Part shown: positions 33,716-42,818 of the stretch, piece by piece
Layout of the letters: each line of letters starts with the position of its first letter
Numbering within the stretch: position 1 is the first letter of the stretch
From: Mycobacterium sp. shizuoka-1
Lineage (GTDB): Bacteria; Actinomycetota; Actinomycetes; Mycobacteriales; Mycobacteriaceae
Direction of reading: 5' to 3'
NCBI RefSeq assembly: GCF_002723835.1
Contig: NZ_BEWG01000081.1
Location: forward strand, 1-64,000
Length of the DNA stretch: 64,000 bases
Made by a program: the position numbers and the translations under genes
Notes under the pieces: generated by a model
What the model saw: the letters and a program-made list of their open reading frames with translations, nothing else
What the model was told of the DNA's origin: nothing
Databases searched by the model: none

Positions 33716-34861
33716 CTACGGAGCGAACTCTCGCCCCAGTAGATGGCGGGCAACAACCAGCTTGGCAACCTGCGCCGTTCCATCGGCGATCTCGAACGCC
33801 AACACGTCGCGCAGCCGCTGTCCCTGCAGACTGTCGGTTCCCCATCCAGCGTGGCCGAAGGTCAGCAGCGCCTGGTGCACGACCTCACCCGCGGTCTTGG
33901 GCGCGAACCACTTCGCCATGTTCGCGGCCACCGTGTGATCCAAGCCCTGGTCCTTTCGCCACAGCGCCTCGTAGCAGATGTGACGCGCCCCGGCCAGCCT
34001 GGTGGCGTGCTCGACCAGCGGGAACGCCACGCCCTGGTTGCGACCGATCGGACCACCGAAAGCCTGCCGCGTTCGCGCATACTCCAGTGCGTCGTCGAGC
34101 GCCGCCTGGGCGATGCCGACGCACATCAGGCCGATCACCGCCCGCGAGTAGTCGAAGCCTCGCATCACCGAGACGAATCCAGCGCCCTGTTGTCCGATCA
34201 GCTCGTCGCAACCCACTGGCACCCCATCGAAATGCAGCGACGCTCGCCCTATGGCTCGGCCGCCGTGGTCATCGAGCGCGGTTCGCGCGATCCGCTCGTC
34301 GTTCAGGTCGACGTAGAACGCGCTGACTCCACGGGCCCCGGGCCCTCCCGTGCGCGCGAACACCACACCGGTGTCGGCCAACATCCCCAGTGAGATCGAA
34401 GTCTTCTCTCCCAGCAGCCGCCACCCTGCCCCGTCGCGCTGCGCACGCAGCGACAGGTTGGCCGCGTCGGACCCGTGCTCCGGCTCGGTGAGCACCAGCG
34501 CCGACAGGGTGGAGCCATCTGCGATCGGAGGTAGCCACCGCGCCAGCTGCTCCTCGTCGGCGTTGCCGACCAAGATGTCGGCGTTGAGACCGGCGATCAG
34601 CAGGATGTAACAGGCGTTGATGTCGGCCCGCGAGATCTCCTCGGCTGCTATGCCGGTCGTGACGGCGTCGGCCCCCTGGCCGCCGAAACGCCCCGGAATG
34701 CGCAGGCCGGTCAGGCCCATCGCCGCCATCTGGCGAGGTAACTCCGGGCGCATCCGCGCGGCCCGGTCATCGGCCTGATAGTGCGGAGCGAGCACCCGCT
34801 CAGCGAAAGTGGCGAGTTCACGCCGGAAGGCCTCCTGGTCTTCGTCGAAAGCGTAGTGCAC
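33716..34861 (-). CDS. Acyl-CoA dehydrogenase
   Basis: A 381-residue dehydrogenase with LVLTEPEHGSDAANLSLRA, YARTRQAFGGPIGRNQGVAF and a C-terminal LTFGHAGWGTDSLQGQRLRDV. The usual GTSEIQ ending is replaced by LAFEIADGTAQVAKLVVARHLLG, so it belongs to a divergent subgroup. GTG start at 34861 has GGGAG upstream. It lies downstream of the CoA-transferase and ligase genes on the same strand. Confidence 0.88.
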   Translation of the reverse strand: MHYAFDEDQEAFRRELATFAERVLAPHYQADDRAARMRPELPRQMAAMGLTGLRIPGRFGGQGADAVTTGIAAEEISRADINACYILLIAGLNADILVGNADEEQLARWLPPIADGSTLSALVLTEPEHGSDAANLSLRAQRDGAGWRLLGEKTSISLGMLADTGVVFARTGGPGARGVSAFYVDLNDERIARTALDDHGGRAIGRASLHFDGVPVGCDELIGQQGAGFVSVMRGFDYSRAVIGLMCVGIAQAALDDALEYARTRQAFGGPIGRNQGVAFPLVEHATRLAGARHICYEALWRKDQGLDHTVAANMAKWFAPKTAGEVVHQALLTFGHAGWGTDSLQGQRLRDVLAFEIADGTAQVAKLVVARHLLGREFAP

Positions 34862-35236
34862 GTGCGGCTCCCCGATAGGTTGCTCGGGCGACGGAAGTAG
34901 TGTCCGTCACGCCAATTGCGCTGACATTGTCCCTTGTAGTTGGATCCTGGTGAACCCCGGTTCGCCCGGCGTCGCGGCGCTTCGCCTGACCGTGGCCACC
35001 GTCAGTCTGCCAGCGGCGAACAGGCGCGGCCTCGACCGGTACTTCCCGAAACCGCTGCCAGGTAGCTGAGGCCGAGACGCCGAACAGTCCCGCACTGATC
35101 AAGCGTGGATGGCCGCCACGATCCCTCCCTTCCGGGCTAAAGCCGGGCGGGCAGGGGAACCGACCCTGGGTACGCTTGCCACGAGCCCAAGAGTGCCGTT
35201 TGGATAGTAATCATTGAGATCTAACCCGTCGATCGA
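34862..35236. other. 375-base gap containing copy B of the duplicated leader
   Basis: From 35093 onward it matches 32008 onward (copy A). It includes an AT-rich patch with GTAATCATT near 35208 that recurs at 32123. The part 34862-35092 has open minus-strand frames of 60-95 codons without recognisable features; I do not call them. The upstream signals of the dehydrogenase probably lie here. Confidence 0.4.
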
Positions 35237-35560
35237 TCACCCGGCACCTGCGACCGCAGCCCTCAGCCGATATCGATGATCCGGGTGAGCCAGCTCGCAT
35301 ATCGCCGCGGTGCGTGCGACCGTGTCGAGTCCCCGCAGGTCGGCGGCACCGTACTCGGTCACCACCCAATGCACATCCGCGCGCCCGGTGGTGACTGGAC
35401 CGTCCACGCGGTCCACAATGCGGGAGACCGATCCGCGGTTGGCGGTCGACGGCAGCGCCACCACGCCTACCCCTCCCGCAGACATCGCCGCGGCGCGTAG
35501 GAAATCGACCTGACCGCCGATCGCGCCGCGCCGTCGGCCGCCGATCACCTCCGCGTTGAC
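35093..35560. repeat. Copy B of the duplicated segment, overlapping the intact CoA-transferase 3' end
   Basis: Partner of 32008-32546, same orientation, about 3.1 kb apart. The coding part is the intact C-terminus of the CoA-transferase/hydrolase, while copy A is frameshifted. Limits are approximate, being set by eye. Confidence 0.75.
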
Positions 35561-36499
35561 CTGGCCGGAAAGGTCGACTTGCAGGGCCGAGTTGACGGCG
35601 ACGAAGCGAGCGATCCCGCCCGCGACCGCCGGGTCGTGCACGCGCTCGACCGGCCGCACCTCGACGGCCGGGTTGTCACGCAGAAACTCATACAGCCGGT
35701 CGGTGCCCACGGCGGTGCCGGTAACCACGGCTGGCCCGCCCGGCTCCCAAGCGAGCGCACCCGACTCGGCGAGACCCACGACCCAGTCCCCGACCAGGCC
35801 ACTGTGCACGCGCAGGTTCCGGTGCCCACGCAGGGCGGTCGCGACCGCCGAGGCCAGGCCGCCGATCCCCAGTTGTACGGTGGCGCTGTCGGGCACCAAT
35901 TCGGCGACCTGCGCGCCGATTTGCGCGGTCACCGGATCGGGCTCCGGGTCTGGAATCTGGATCAGACAATGGTCTGCGGTCACGGTGGCGGCCAGACGCG
36001 AGTGCGGGACCGGCGGCGAGCCGCGCGTGCGGGGTACGGCCGGGTTGACCTCGCCCAGCACGACGCGGGCGACATCAAGCGCACAGGCGAGGTAGTCGAC
36101 CGTGACGCCCAGGCTGTGGTTGCCGTCAGCATCCGCCGGGGACAGCTGACACAGCACGACGTCGGCACGCAGACGGCCCGACCGGAGCAACTTGGGCAGC
36201 GCAGACATATGACAAGTGATCACCTCGAGCGGCATGTCGGCCGCAGCGCCGAGCGCGCCATAGGAGCGCAATCGAAGCCCCGGGGCCGCCAGACGCGGGT
36301 TGTAGGTCAGGCCTACGAATCCGACGACCCCACCCAGCCGCTCGGCCTGCTCGGCCAGCGCCGCCGTGAGCGTCAGCGGCTCTCCGGCACCCTGGCCCCA
36401 CAGAATCGTGTCGCCCGGCCGCACGAAGCGGCTCAGGTCGATGTCGGCCGCGGGCACCGTTGGAACCGGCCAGTGGACGCGCTTACCCTGATCGCCCAC
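35237..36499 (-). CDS. Acetyl-CoA hydrolase / 4-hydroxybutyrate-type CoA-transferase family protein
   Basis: A 420-residue protein of the class I CoA-transferase/acetyl-CoA hydrolase family. GEVNPAVPRTRG, VQLGIGGLASAVATAL, GLVGDWVVGL and IGGQVDFLRAAAMSAGG are the family blocks, ending with LRGLDTVARTAAICELAHPDHR. It moves CoA from an acyl-CoA to a free acid or hydrolyses it. GTG 36499 has no good ribosome site, but the ligase stop is only six bases away, so translation is probably coupled. A decayed partial copy lies at 32153-32546. Confidence 0.88.
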   Translation of the reverse strand: MGDQGKRVHWPVPTVPAADIDLSRFVRPGDTILWGQGAGEPLTLTAALAEQAERLGGVVGFVGLTYNPRLAAPGLRLRSYGALGAAADMPLEVITCHMSALPKLLRSGRLRADVVLCQLSPADADGNHSLGVTVDYLACALDVARVVLGEVNPAVPRTRGSPPVPHSRLAATVTADHCLIQIPDPEPDPVTAQIGAQVAELVPDSATVQLGIGGLASAVATALRGHRNLRVHSGLVGDWVVGLAESGALAWEPGGPAVVTGTAVGTDRLYEFLRDNPAVEVRPVERVHDPAVAGGIARFVAVNSALQVDLSGQVNAEVIGGRRRGAIGGQVDFLRAAAMSAGGVGVVALPSTANRGSVSRIVDRVDGPVTTGRADVHWVVTEYGAADLRGLDTVARTAAICELAHPDHRYRLRAAVAGAG

Positions 36500-36505
36500 G
36501 CGGGT

Positions 36506-38194
36506 TCAGCGCTGCGGCCTTAGTTGCTCGGCCCGCGATCGCAGCGCGTAGCGCATGAACTTCCCCGTGCTGGTCAGCGGGAACGACTCGACCATCTCGA
36601 CCGCCTCCGGCCACTTCGTCCGGCTAACCCCCTTCTTCTCCAGGAACGCGGTAAGTTCGGCGAGGTCGAGGTGGTCGCCCGGTGAGCTCGGGACGATAAA
36701 CGCCGCGGGCCGCTGACCGAGCCGTGCATCGGGCATGGCCACCACCGCCGCCTGACTCACCCCCGGGTGCTCGTAAAGCACCTCCTCGACCTCCCGTGGA
36801 TCGATCTTGTACCCACCCCGGTTGATGAGGTCGTCGCGGCGTGACACGAAATATCCGTAGCCGTCGGCGTCGAAGCGGGCCACATCGGCCGACCGGAACC
36901 AGCCGTCGACGGTGAACATCTTGGCCGTCGTCTCCGGCTGGCCGTAGTAGCCGACGATGAAGCTGGGCCCACGCGCCCACAGCTCACCCTCTCCCGGCAA
37001 CGGCACCTCGCGCTCGGCCTCGCCCGCCTCCACCAGCTCCATCAGCCGCTGCTCCACGCCGCGGATGGCCTTGCCGAAACTTCGGCTGGTGATCGAGATC
37101 GGGTCGCCGGGCCGCGTCATGTGGGTCACGCCCGCCTCGGTGTAGCCGTAGAACGCATTTACATCGGCGCCGAGGTCGGCGTTGAGCCGGTTGAGGATGT
37201 CGGCCGGGCACGGGGCGCCGGCATAGCAGATCCCGCGCACCGAGCGCACATCACGCTCGCGCAGCTGCGGAAACCGGGCGAGGTCGATCAGCATCGGGGG
37301 GGCCCCGAGCAGGTAGCTGGGGCGGTCCCGTTCGAGCAGTTCAACACAGCGGCCCGCGTCCCACGCCGCCAGCAGGGTGAACGCCGCCCCCCGGTGCAGC
37401 GCCGAGAGCACACCGATTCCCAGGCCCGTCAGATGGGCGATCGGGGTGACGATGATCCACCGCGCGTCGGCGGGAAACCGCTGTTCGGCCTCGAAGTTCT
37501 GGATCCAGAAGAGGTTGTTGGCGTGCGTGTGCAGCTCGGCCTTGGGCCGTCCGGTGGTGCCGGAGGTGAACATGACGAAAAACGGGTCGGCCCCCGTCGG
37601 GCGCAGTGCTGCAAGGTCATGTTCGGGGCCTTCGGCGCTGACGAGGTCCTCGAAGCGGATCGTCCCGGCCGCGCTGGCACCGCCGACGGCGATCACGTGC
37701 TCCAGTGTGTCGATCCGCTCGCGCATCGCCAGAGCCAGTGGGACGTACTCGCGGCTTCTGAGGCGCTCCGGCACGACAAGCGCCCGCGCCCCCGTGAGAC
37801 CGAGCACATAGTCGAGCTCATGCTCGTCGTAAGCCATGTGGCAGAACACGGCCAGGAGTCCGGCGCGCGCGCAGGCCAACAACGTCAGGCAAAACTCGCT
37901 GGTGTTGGGCAGCTGCATGGCCACCCGGTCGCCCGGGCGCAGACCCAACTCCAGCAGCGACCGCGCCAGCCGACACGTGCGTTGCTCATACTCACCGTAG
38001 GTGGTCCGACGCCCGTCCTCGTCGACGATGGCCAGCGCTTCTGGGCGCTCGGCGGCATGCCGCTCGAGGTCGTGCACAAAACTCTGCTCGGTCCAGGCTT
38101 CCTCGTCGACATAGCGTTGCAGATCCTCGCGTGTGACCCAGGTGTCCTCGCGCGCGGCGAGCGCATCTAGCCGCGCATTCAGTCGATCGCCCAC
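36506..38194 (-). CDS. AMP-forming acyl-CoA synthetase
   Basis: A 562-residue ANL ligase. VMFTSGTTGRPKAELHTH, AFYGYTEAG, SRRDDLINRGGYKIDP and TSTGKFMRYAL cover the phosphate loop, A5, hinge and catalytic lysine. GTG 38194 follows AGGAG; a longer ATG at 38320 would add 42 residues lacking family similarity. It heads a minus-strand run of ligase, CoA-transferase and acyl-CoA dehydrogenase. The substrate is unknown. Confidence 0.87.
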   Translation of the reverse strand: MGDRLNARLDALAAREDTWVTREDLQRYVDEEAWTEQSFVHDLERHAAERPEALAIVDEDGRRTTYGEYEQRTCRLARSLLELGLRPGDRVAMQLPNTSEFCLTLLACARAGLLAVFCHMAYDEHELDYVLGLTGARALVVPERLRSREYVPLALAMRERIDTLEHVIAVGGASAAGTIRFEDLVSAEGPEHDLAALRPTGADPFFVMFTSGTTGRPKAELHTHANNLFWIQNFEAEQRFPADARWIIVTPIAHLTGLGIGVLSALHRGAAFTLLAAWDAGRCVELLERDRPSYLLGAPPMLIDLARFPQLRERDVRSVRGICYAGAPCPADILNRLNADLGADVNAFYGYTEAGVTHMTRPGDPISITSRSFGKAIRGVEQRLMELVEAGEAEREVPLPGEGELWARGPSFIVGYYGQPETTAKMFTVDGWFRSADVARFDADGYGYFVSRRDDLINRGGYKIDPREVEEVLYEHPGVSQAAVVAMPDARLGQRPAAFIVPSSPGDHLDLAELTAFLEKKGVSRTKWPEAVEMVESFPLTSTGKFMRYALRSRAEQLRPQR

Positions 38195-38464
38195 GTTCTC
38201 ACTCCTGTGTCTCGTGCTGCTCCGCACGGTGCGGCGCATGTCCTGCGCGGCGGGGGCACCGAAGGCATTGCGAACTTGCTCTTCGGTCGAGAAGACCCGT
38301 TCCCGGCGCTGTAGCGTCACCGCATACCACCGGCCGATTTGTTATAAGCATACGGAGGTATAGTACAGGCTTTGTGATCCCTGTCACCTCACCCTGCGGG
38401 CGTGCATATCAGACGATTGGCGGGTGCGTGCATGACGGTATCGACGGCTGACGAAGGCGGGGCG
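38195..38464. promoter_or_regulatory. Divergent promoter region with a CRP-like site
   Basis: It lies between the ligase and the LLM oxidoreductase. TGTGA-TCCCTG-TCACC at 38373-38388 matches nine of ten positions of the TGTGA-N6-TCACA consensus bound by mycobacterial CRP (Rv3676). It sits just beyond an AT-rich patch (38338-38369) suitable for a promoter. CRP-cAMP control of this divergent pair is plausible but untested. Confidence 0.5.
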
Positions 38465-39487
38465 ATGGGTTCTTCAGACTCTGCTTCCAGCACGGGCAGG
38501 CCTTCCCTTGTTTGTTTCGGCGCCGACATCGATCAGTTGCGCGACGCGGCCGTCGCAGCGGAAAAGGCCGGCTTCGAATCGGTGTGGGCCGCGGAGTTCT
38601 ACGATCGATCCGCCACGATCGCCCTGGCCGCGATGGCCACCGCGACATCGACGATCGAACTCGGCAGCGGCATCGCCTACGGGTTCGGGCGAACGCCGTT
38701 GGTGCTCGCCGCTGAGGCGCGCGATCTCGACGCGCTCTCCCGCGGTCGGCTGCTGCTGGGCCTGGGCACCGGCACCACGCGCATGCAGCAGGACTGGCAC
38801 GGACTTGATGGCCTGCACCCGGCAGCGCGCATCGAGGAACTTGTCGGCCTGTTGCGCAACCTGTGGCGGCTGCACGAGGGCCCGATCGCCCACGACGGGC
38901 GCTTCTACCGCCTGCATGTCCAGCCGACCGCCGCGGTGTCGGCGCCGCTGCGCACTGACATCCCGATCTATCTCGCAGGCGTGAACCGGCGCATGGTGCA
39001 GGCCGCGGGCGCGGTGGCCGACGGTCTGGTCGGCCACCCCTTGTACACCCGTGATTACGTCGAGCAGGTGGTTCGGCCGATGCTGGCCGAAGGTGCCGCG
39101 CGCACCGGCCGGCGGCCGGATGTGCCCATCGCGGGATACCTCATTTGCTCGGTGGACCTCGACGAAGAGCGCGCCCGCGCCCGCGCCGCGGCGCAGATCG
39201 CGTTCTACTCGACCGTCAAGACCTACAACCCGATCCTCGAACTCGGCGGGTTCATGCGCGAAGCGGAGGCGATCCGAGCCGCGTGGAAAGAGGGATCGAA
39301 GGACGCCATGCTGGCCGCGGTCAGCGACCCGATGATCGACGCGATGGCCGTCGCCGGTACACCCGAACAGGTGCGCCGGCAGGTCGAGCAACGCTGGGCG
39401 GGGGTGTACGACCGAACCCTGCTCTACCCGCCGACCTTTGGCGGTGAGCCCGACCTTCGCTTGTTGATCGACAGCTTTGCCCAGTGA
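38465..39487 (+). CDS. LLM-class F420-dependent oxidoreductase
   Basis: A 340-residue luciferase-like TIM barrel. AEKAGFESVWAAEFYDRSA, LGSGIAYGFGRTPLVLA and RGRLLLGLGTGTTRMQQDW are typical of mycobacterial F420-dependent members. ATG 38465 follows GAAGGCGGGG; ATG 38432 would add eleven residues. It is divergent from the ligase and convergent with a thiolase. The substrate is unknown. Confidence 0.86.
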   Translation: MGSSDSASSTGRPSLVCFGADIDQLRDAAVAAEKAGFESVWAAEFYDRSATIALAAMATATSTIELGSGIAYGFGRTPLVLAAEARDLDALSRGRLLLGLGTGTTRMQQDWHGLDGLHPAARIEELVGLLRNLWRLHEGPIAHDGRFYRLHVQPTAAVSAPLRTDIPIYLAGVNRRMVQAAGAVADGLVGHPLYTRDYVEQVVRPMLAEGAARTGRRPDVPIAGYLICSVDLDEERARARAAAQIAFYSTVKTYNPILELGGFMREAEAIRAAWKEGSKDAMLAAVSDPMIDAMAVAGTPEQVRRQVEQRWAGVYDRTLLYPPTFGGEPDLRLLIDSFAQ

Positions 39488-39555
39488 GCAGCCGCTGCAC
39501 GCCTGACTCACAGCAGCGCCCGGCCTGCGCGGGCTGGCACAGGGTGAGGTAGCCG

Positions 39556-40767
39556 TCAGTTGACCCGCTCGAAGACCGCGGCCAGGCCTTGGCCACCCCC
39601 GATGCACATCGTTTCGAGGCCGTAGCGTGCCTGCCGGCGGTGCAGTTCACGCGAGAGCGTGGCGAGCATCCTGACGCCGGTGGCGCCGACCGGGTGGCCG
39701 AGCGAGATGCCGGAACCATGCACGTTGGTGCGGGTGAGATCCTCCTCGGTGAACTTCCACTCACGCATCACGGCGAGCGCCTGGGCGGCGAACGCCTCGT
39801 TGAGTTCGATCACTTCCATGTCCGCGAGCGTCAGTCCGGCGCGGGCGAGAGCCGCCTCGGTGGCCGGCACCGGGCCGATGCCCATGATCTTGGGGGGAAC
39901 CCCGGCGACCGCCCAGCTGACCATCCGGACGAGTGGACGAAGGCCGAGTTCGTCGGCCAGCTCGGCGGTGGTTACGAGGCACATCGCAGCGGCGTCGTTC
40001 TGGCCGCTTGAGTTGCCCGCGGTCACGGTGGCCTCGGGGTCCGAGGAGACCAGGATCGGCCGGAGTTTCGCCAGTGTTTCGAGCGTGGCGCCCGGGCGCG
40101 GATGCTCGTCGGTGTCGATGACGGTGTCACCTTTGCGGCCGGACACTGTGACCGCGACAATCTCTTCGGCGAGGACGCCGGCCTGCTGGGCCGCGACTGC
40201 GCGCTGATGGGAGCTGACCGCGAGCCGGTCTTGCTCCTCGCGTGGGATGCGGTATTCGCGTCGGAGGTTCTCGGCGGTCTCCAGCATTCCGCCGGGCACC
40301 GGGTGGAACCGGCCGCCGGCTGTGGACCGCGCTCTGACCAACCCGTCGTGCATCCGAACACCGGTGCGCGCGCCGCCCCATCGGATGTCGGTGGAGTAGA
40401 ACGCCGCGTTGCTCATACTCTCCGTGCCGCCGGCGACGACCAGGTTCTGGGCGCCGGTCAGCACCTGCATCACCGCGTTGATCACGGCCTGCAGGCCCGA
40501 CCCGCACCGCCGGTCCAGGTGCTGTCCCGGGACGGTGACCGGCAGCCCGGCGTCAAGGGCGATCACCCGGCCTATCGCCGGTGCTTCGCTGTTGGCGTTG
40601 CAGTGCCCGAGGATCACGTCGCCGATCCGGTCCGGGTCGATGCCGGTGCGGTCCAGCAGGCCGCGCAGGGCGGTGACTCCCAGGTCGACGGCGGTGAGGT
40701 CCTTGAACATGCCGCCGTAGCGGCCGATGGGGGTGCGAACGGGCTCGCAGATGACGACGTCACGCAT
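39556..40767 (-). CDS. Acetyl-CoA C-acyltransferase (thiolase)
   Basis: A 403-residue thiolase. LDRRCGSGLQAVINA holds the nucleophilic Cys, GHPVGATGVRM the His, and MCIGGGQGLAAVFERV the second Cys. ATG 40767 follows GAAAGGCG. It follows the two CoA-transferase subunits on the same strand (71-base gap), an order seen in beta-ketoadipate-like and IpdAB-type pathways where a CoA-transferase and thiolase finish degradation to acetyl-CoA and succinyl-CoA. Confidence 0.93.
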   Translation of the reverse strand: MRDVVICEPVRTPIGRYGGMFKDLTAVDLGVTALRGLLDRTGIDPDRIGDVILGHCNANSEAPAIGRVIALDAGLPVTVPGQHLDRRCGSGLQAVINAVMQVLTGAQNLVVAGGTESMSNAAFYSTDIRWGGARTGVRMHDGLVRARSTAGGRFHPVPGGMLETAENLRREYRIPREEQDRLAVSSHQRAVAAQQAGVLAEEIVAVTVSGRKGDTVIDTDEHPRPGATLETLAKLRPILVSSDPEATVTAGNSSGQNDAAAMCLVTTAELADELGLRPLVRMVSWAVAGVPPKIMGIGPVPATEAALARAGLTLADMEVIELNEAFAAQALAVMREWKFTEEDLTRTNVHGSGISLGHPVGATGVRMLATLSRELHRRQARYGLETMCIGGGQGLAAVFERVN

Positions 40768-40838
40768 CGCTCGCGCCTTTCGGGGTGTCGGTTGCCTCGC
40801 GGTCACATGAACCTCGGTGCGAGCGCGTTCAGGAGAGG

Positions 40839-41627
40839 TCATCGCAGGTACAGCCGCACTGTGTCGATCTCCTCGCGTAGCAGGCGGACATCCTCCTGGG
40901 TGGGGCGGGCCGTCTCACAGACGTCGGGTGCGACACGGATGTCCCAGCCGGTTGCGGCCTTGACTTCCTGGACCGTGAGCCCCGGATGTACCTCGCTGAT
41001 GAGCAACTCGCCGAACTTCTCTGGCCGGCGAAGGACCGCCATAGGAGTGATGACGGTCGACACTCCATGACCAGGGGGCACCATCCGCACATCCTCGTCG
41101 CGCACGCGCACCGGGCTGGGCGAGGTGCAGAAGTCCAGCCGTTGCGGAAGTGCACCGGGGTCGTGTCGGCGCAGCACGACGATGCACTCTCCGGCGTTGG
41201 GCATGATCTCGGTGGCGCCACCGGCTCCGGGCAGCCGCACGCTCGGCTTGTCCCAGTCGCCGATGATGCTGGTGTTGAGGCTGCCCCAGCGGTCTACCTG
41301 CGCGGCGCCGAGGAAGCCCACGTCGATGTGGCCGCCCTGCAGCACGTAGCCGAAGAGCGCGTGCATGCTGATCACCGCCTCGGCGCCCGACACCAGAACG
41401 GAGTCTGCGATGCCCTCGGCCAGTGCCTCGGGGTGGGCGCCGCAGACGCCGGACTCGTACACGAGCTCGAGGCCGGGGTTGATCGTGCGCCGCGCCAGGT
41501 CGACGGCGAGGGTCGGCAGCCCTACACCGGCGAAGACCCGGGTTTTCCCGGCCAATTGGCGGGCAGCGACGGCGGCGAGGAACTCGGTGCTCGACGGGGC
41601 AACGGCGGAGGGCGGCGGAGTCGTCAT
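40839..41627 (-). CDS. CoA-transferase subunit B (glutaconate CoA-transferase/IpdB-like)
   Basis: A 262-residue protein of the class I CoA-transferase beta type. VFAGVGLPTLAVDLARRT, LVYESGVCGAHPE, GYVLQGGHIDVGFLGAAQVDRWGS and TPMAVLRRPEKFGELLISEVHPG are family blocks. ATG 41627 overlaps the subunit A stop (ATGA). The pair may be a transferase or, like IpdAB in cholesterol ring catabolism, a carbon-carbon hydrolase of a cyclic beta-keto-CoA. Confidence 0.9.
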   Translation of the reverse strand: MTTPPPSAVAPSSTEFLAAVAARQLAGKTRVFAGVGLPTLAVDLARRTINPGLELVYESGVCGAHPEALAEGIADSVLVSGAEAVISMHALFGYVLQGGHIDVGFLGAAQVDRWGSLNTSIIGDWDKPSVRLPGAGGATEIMPNAGECIVVLRRHDPGALPQRLDFCTSPSPVRVRDEDVRMVPPGHGVSTVITPMAVLRRPEKFGELLISEVHPGLTVQEVKAATGWDIRVAPDVCETARPTQEDVRLLREEIDTVRLYLR

Positions 41628-42568
41628 GAGTGCTCCAAGACTGGGCTGGCCCGACCACCGTAGTTGACAGGCTGTGATGGCCGGTCGGCGACGCGGAGGC
41701 CCGTCCAGCGTTCCTCTCCGAGCCGCTCGAGGTATGCCTCCCGGTCGGGCACTTCGTAGACCCACTGGGAGAGCCACGCGAGGACTGCCGCGCGGTCACG
41801 GCTGATCGGCGTCCACTCGCGGTAGAAGGCGTTGTCGCGGTCGTAGTAGCCCTGGCTATACGACGGGTGCGCGCCACCCGGGCAGTGGGCGACCGCGGTG
41901 ACGGCGTGCCCGGGGATGACAGTGCGGTTCGGATCCGACCTGATCACCTCGGCGTCGACGATCTCCTCGACGGTGACGATGACGGTGCGCGCGGCGTAGG
42001 CGGCCTCCTGCTGGGCGCCTAGGATGCCCCACATCTGAACATTGCCGCAGCGGTCGGCACGCTGGGCATGCACGACCGTGACATCCGGCCGGAGCGGGGG
42101 CACGACGTAGACGTCAGGTCCGCCATAGGGATCGCCGACCTTGCGGATCTGAGCGTTGAGCTTCGGCAGGTCACTGCCGGCATAGGACCGCAAGGGAAAG
42201 AACGGCAGGCGCGCGGCGCCCGCTTGGTAGCGGCAGACCATTCCGTAGTGGCTGTACTCCTCCACCTCAAGGGGTCTCGGGTCGGCCCGTTCGATGCGCC
42301 GGCGCACTTCGTGCAGGGATCCGGCGGAACCGCTTGCGAAAAACGAGGCGACCAGCCGACGCGCGCAGCCGGCCGCGATCAACTGGTCGGCCAACAGATC
42401 GGGCGTCATCCGGCAGAGCGTGAGCTCGCGGCGACCTTGGCGGATGATCTCATGGGCCGCCGCGAATGGAATCAGGTGGCCGAAGCCCTCCATGGCGATC
42501 ACCATGCCGTCGGCCACATGCGCCGCGACCGCCGACGCGAGGTCGGTGACCTTGCTGGTTTCGGCCAT
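41624..42568 (-). CDS. CoA-transferase subunit A (glutaconate CoA-transferase/IpdA-like)
   Basis: A 314-residue alpha subunit. MVIAMEGFGHLIPFAAAHEI, RRLVASFFASG, EEYSHYGMVCRYQAGAARLP and DVTVVHAQRADRCGNVQMWG match the GctA/IpdA group. ATG 42568 follows CAGGGAGC. With subunit B and the thiolase it forms a compact operon, and the LysR gene at 42819-43733 lies 250 bases upstream. Confidence 0.9.
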   Translation of the reverse strand: MAETSKVTDLASAVAAHVADGMVIAMEGFGHLIPFAAAHEIIRQGRRELTLCRMTPDLLADQLIAAGCARRLVASFFASGSAGSLHEVRRRIERADPRPLEVEEYSHYGMVCRYQAGAARLPFFPLRSYAGSDLPKLNAQIRKVGDPYGGPDVYVVPPLRPDVTVVHAQRADRCGNVQMWGILGAQQEAAYAARTVIVTVEEIVDAEVIRSDPNRTVIPGHAVTAVAHCPGGAHPSYSQGYYDRDNAFYREWTPISRDRAAVLAWLSQWVYEVPDREAYLERLGEERWTGLRVADRPSQPVNYGGRASPVLEHS

Positions 42569-42818
42569 GCGGGCTCCCTGAAGAACTCTGGTGGAGGCGA
42601 AGCGACTTTCAGCGTCCCTGATGGGAAGGTCAAAACTCCAATACTTCTTGGCTGGTCGATTCATGCACTCACTGGTATCAATCGTTCGCAACAGATATAC
42701 CGCCCGACGGCAAAACGCCGCAGAATTCCAGCCTCGACCCTCACGTTCGACGACGTCGGGGTTTCTGGCGACAGCCAGCTAAGTGGCGCTGGTCAGGGCC
42801 GCCGCAGCCGGTAACCAG

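Noticed and set aside
34907..35095. 62-codon minus-strand frame in the dehydrogenase leader
   Set aside because: No ribosome site, no domain; possibly decayed sequence but not assignable.
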